A DNA stretch of 64,000 bases, taken from positions 71,099 to 135,098 of the forward strand of contig CAZOOW010000003.1 in the NCBI GenBank assembly GCA_964581535.1, read 5' to 3'. The number at the start of each line of letters is the position of its first letter. The stretch's first letter is position 1. This DNA comes from CAZOOW01 sp964581535. GTDB taxonomy: Bacteria; Patescibacteriota; Saccharimonadia; Saccharimonadales; Saccharimonadaceae. Below the pieces are notes generated by a model that saw only the letters and a program-made list of their open reading frames with translations, searched no databases and was not told where the DNA came from. Below are positions 61,724 to 64,000 of the stretch, piece after piece. The position numbers and the translations under genes are program-made.

Positions 61724-61834
61724 GTGAGAGGTCCTCCGAGAAACAAAAAGATAGCCGAAAACCCGACAGTTTTCGCCTACCCTACCTCTGTTTCCCAATT
61801 ATTTTATATCACACACGATATGTGTTCACTATTT

Positions 61835-61863
61835 ACATTAGCATAACAACGTGATTATGTCAA
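61835..61863 (-). promoter_or_regulatory. Extended -10 promoter of the KGG gene
   Basis: Minus-strand TTGACA (61858-61863), 17-base spacer ending in TGC, TAATGT (61835-61840). Confidence 0.8.
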
Positions 61864-61898
61864 TATTTACTATAACCTTTTTTATGAAAATAAAAGTA

Positions 61899-62000
61899 TT
61901 GCACTTATGCTGCACGTGCTATATATTATTCATAGGCACCTGTTAAAGGGCATTCGCCCAACTTAAAACGACCTTATCTGCGAGATAGGTCGTTTTTATA
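61899..62000 (+). ncRNA. Candidate small RNA of about 66 bases with promoter and terminator
   Basis: TTGCAC (61899-61904), 17 bases, TATATT (61922-61927) predict a start near 61934. The transcript would contain a GGGC/GCCC hairpin (61948-61959) and end in a 14-bp hairpin with one bulged T (61965-61979 with 61983-61996) followed by T's. There is no ATG or ribosome site in it. The hairpin can also end the 62034 gene on the minus strand. Confidence 0.5.
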
Positions 62001-62033
62001 TTATGGTAAATATTTTTACTTATACGCGTGACA

Positions 62034-62360
62034 CTAGCGCTTCGTTTTCTCAAGTGCCTCATATATATCTGCCGCATCTGACGCCTTACGGTTTGAAAGG
62101 TTATTCTGTACGTCGATTACTCGAGTAAGTTCTCCGCTGCGAGCCTCAGTCCCCTTTCTTACAAAAGGTTGATCGTGGATATAGATGTCAGTTACCTCCG
62201 CTGCTTGCAAAGCGTCATGTGCGATTTGGTTGCGTAGCTGGGCCGATTTTGTTTCGTGAGGATTCATTACCTCTGCCATAAATCGCGCCTTGCCTACATC
62301 TGCAACTGCATTGGGATGTCTGTCAATATACTGAGGATTATTTTGCGATACTTCGCTCAT
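62034..62360 (-). CDS. Orphan 108-residue soluble protein
   Basis: The product (MSEVSQNNPQYIDRHPNAVADVG...) is hydrophilic, without membrane segments, cysteine motifs or a known domain. A central helix (DALQAAEVTDIYIHD) and an Arg/Lys-rich end are visible. It has a near-consensus promoter and a terminator. Its promoter adjoins a duplicated 5S rRNA 3' end, recalling the 169-residue gene beside the prfA remnant. Confidence 0.6.
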   Translation of the reverse strand: MSEVSQNNPQYIDRHPNAVADVGKARFMAEVMNPHETKSAQLRNQIAHDALQAAEVTDIYIHDQPFVRKGTEARSGELTRVIDVQNNLSNRKASDAADIYEALEKTKR

Positions 62361-62401
62361 TGTTGTGATGTCCTTTTTGTTTTTATGAGGTTATGTAAAT
62401 A

Positions 62402-62430
62402 ATACTAGCATAAGTAGTATAGAATGTCAA
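62402..62430 (-). promoter_or_regulatory. Extended -10 promoter of the 108-residue gene
   Basis: Minus-strand TTGACA (62425-62430), 17-base spacer ending in TGC, TAGTAT (62402-62407). ATACTA and TAGTAT form an inverted repeat around the spacer end. Confidence 0.8.
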
Positions 62431-62446
62431 GAGGTACGCAATCACT

Positions 62447-62468
62447 TTTCCCGCTTTCGCAGTATAAT
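62447..62468 (-). repeat. Copy of the 5S rRNA 3' end
   Basis: These 22 bases match 62658-62679 in the 5S gene at 21 positions. The 130 bases between this copy and the rrn terminator hold further small stems but no gene. Confidence 0.8.
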
Positions 62469-62600
62469 ACCCCTGCTCCGCAGGTATGTAAAACTGCGGC
62501 GTCTCAGAAATGATAGCAAGCTCTCATTTCACTCGCCTTCTTGTTTTATCTGCCGCTACGAGGCACTTATACTGGCGAAAATAGCTACCAGGAAAACGAA

Positions 62601-62642
62601 ATTATATGAAAAGAGGCCCCATAAGGCCTCTGTTCATATAAT
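62601..62642 (-). terminator. Terminator of the rRNA operon
   Basis: A 17-bp stem with one mismatch (62601-62618 with 62625-62642) and a six-base loop lies right after the 5S gene. Confidence 0.85.
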
Positions 62643-62644
62643 TC

Positions 62645-62764
62645 GGCATCGTGCTAGTTTCCCACTTTCGCAGTATAATCGCCGCTGCTGGGCTTGACTT
62701 CTGTGTTCGGAATGAGAACAGGTATTTCCCCAGCGCCATGGACACCGACCTTAGCCTTTGTGCC
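62645..62764 (-). rRNA. rrf: 5S ribosomal RNA
   Basis: The minus strand contains the conserved 5S segments: the CCGAACACAGAAGUCAAGC loop region and GCGAAAGUGGGAAAC near the 3' end. The limits were set from the expected 120 bases and are uncertain by a few bases. Confidence 0.85.
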
Positions 62765-63087
62765 AGTCAGCCTGCCAACAAACACAGTTTGTTGCGCTGC
62801 TGACTTTCTGGCGAATCACTGCGTCAACCTTGCTGCGCCGCTCACTCCCCGTACAATTAGTACGAGTCATTCGCGTGCTCGCGGTTTCCTTGTGCTTCAT
62901 CCAGACACAAACCCTAAGGCTGGCGCCCATACGATGCTCTTATTTAGCTCAAAAATGTGAATATTCGTTGAAATTGACTACTGTGGTGAGATACTCACCA
63001 ACTACTAGTTGAAAACCCTGCCCTCAGTAGTAAACTACCAAGAATACCATGATGACTTCACAAAAACGCGAAGTTATCATGGAACAT
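62765..63087 (-). other. 23S-5S spacer with stem-loops
   Basis: No gene is seen. The spacer contains a hairpin with CAACAAA/TTTGTTG arms (62776-62794), GGTGAG/CTCACC (about 62986-63000) and a 13-bp stem with one G-U pair (63047-63059 with 63070-63082) just next to the 23S end, probably a processing stem. Confidence 0.7.

Positions 63088-64000
<913 letters not shown>

Noticed and set aside
62469..62600. A complete second 5S rRNA gene
   Set aside because: Only the last 22 bases match 5S; the rest shows unrelated small stems.

Overview
The window looks like chromosomal DNA of a Candidatus Saccharibacteria (TM7)-type Patescibacterium. The reasons are: a compact, mostly minus-strand set of housekeeping genes of about 43-47% GC with the standard genetic code; almost no biosynthetic genes; a B12-dependent class II ribonucleotide reductase; a prolyl-tRNA synthetase lacking the editing insertion; a short IF-2 and a four-domain S1; and small proteins of the DUF5663 and minimal-zincin kinds. 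The assignment is from gene content only; the partial 23S rRNA at the right edge would settle it.

Layout. 1-6.2 kb: start of serS, a BspA-like surface protein, a MacB-type ABC exporter, and a divergent membrane histidine kinase whose reading frame is broken at a run of eight C. 6.2-16.8 kb: the conserved envelope/translation cluster read on the minus strand as rpsB-tsf, frr, uppS, rseP, CPBP protease, proS, greA, lysS, with pyrH, cdsA and dxr absent and a GC-rich sulfatase gene inserted between frr and uppS. 17-26.5 kb: rpmE2, prfA, prmC, htrA, an LCP ligase, lepB, parAB, rplU; a small gene sits between prfA and prmC, flanked by a second, diverged copy of the prfA 3' end. 26.5-34 kb: small orphan genes, a minimal metalloprotease, a rhodanese with twin palindromic operators, a class I amidotransferase, ileS behind a T-box leader with an ultrashort specifier stem, DoxX, and a VKOR/thioredoxin-like pair. 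34-43 kb: nrdR-nrdJ with paired NrdR boxes, a GC-rich pair of small membrane-protein genes, ftsA-ftsZ, adk-map, a YqeY protein and rpsU. 43-48 kb: a stress-type cluster (SDR, ChaB, DUF6766, cupin), recJ and a winged-helix regulator. 48.9-52.7 kb: priA-def-fmt. 52.8-56.6 kb: GC-rich membrane/coiled-coil operon and a large LysM protein. 56.6-62.4 kb: rpsA-infB, an anchored surface protein, a ROK kinase, a zincin, a KGG protein and a probable small RNA. 62.4-64 kb: 5S and the 3' part of 23S rRNA (minus strand), with a second copy of the 5S 3' end.

Two expression styles are visible. Many core genes have a -10 box only 5-12 bases before the start codon, implying leaderless or nearly leaderless mRNAs (serS, uppS, proS, ftsA, priA, def, rpsU and others). 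By contrast a set of GC-rich genes (sulfatase, 95-aa protein, 86/52-aa pair, 353/152-aa operon) carry Shine-Dalgarno sites and their own hairpins and look acquired. A further group of small orphan genes carries near-consensus extended -10 promoters, and two of these lie next to duplicated ends of prfA and 5S rRNA, which suggests a small-cassette insertion process at conserved gene ends.
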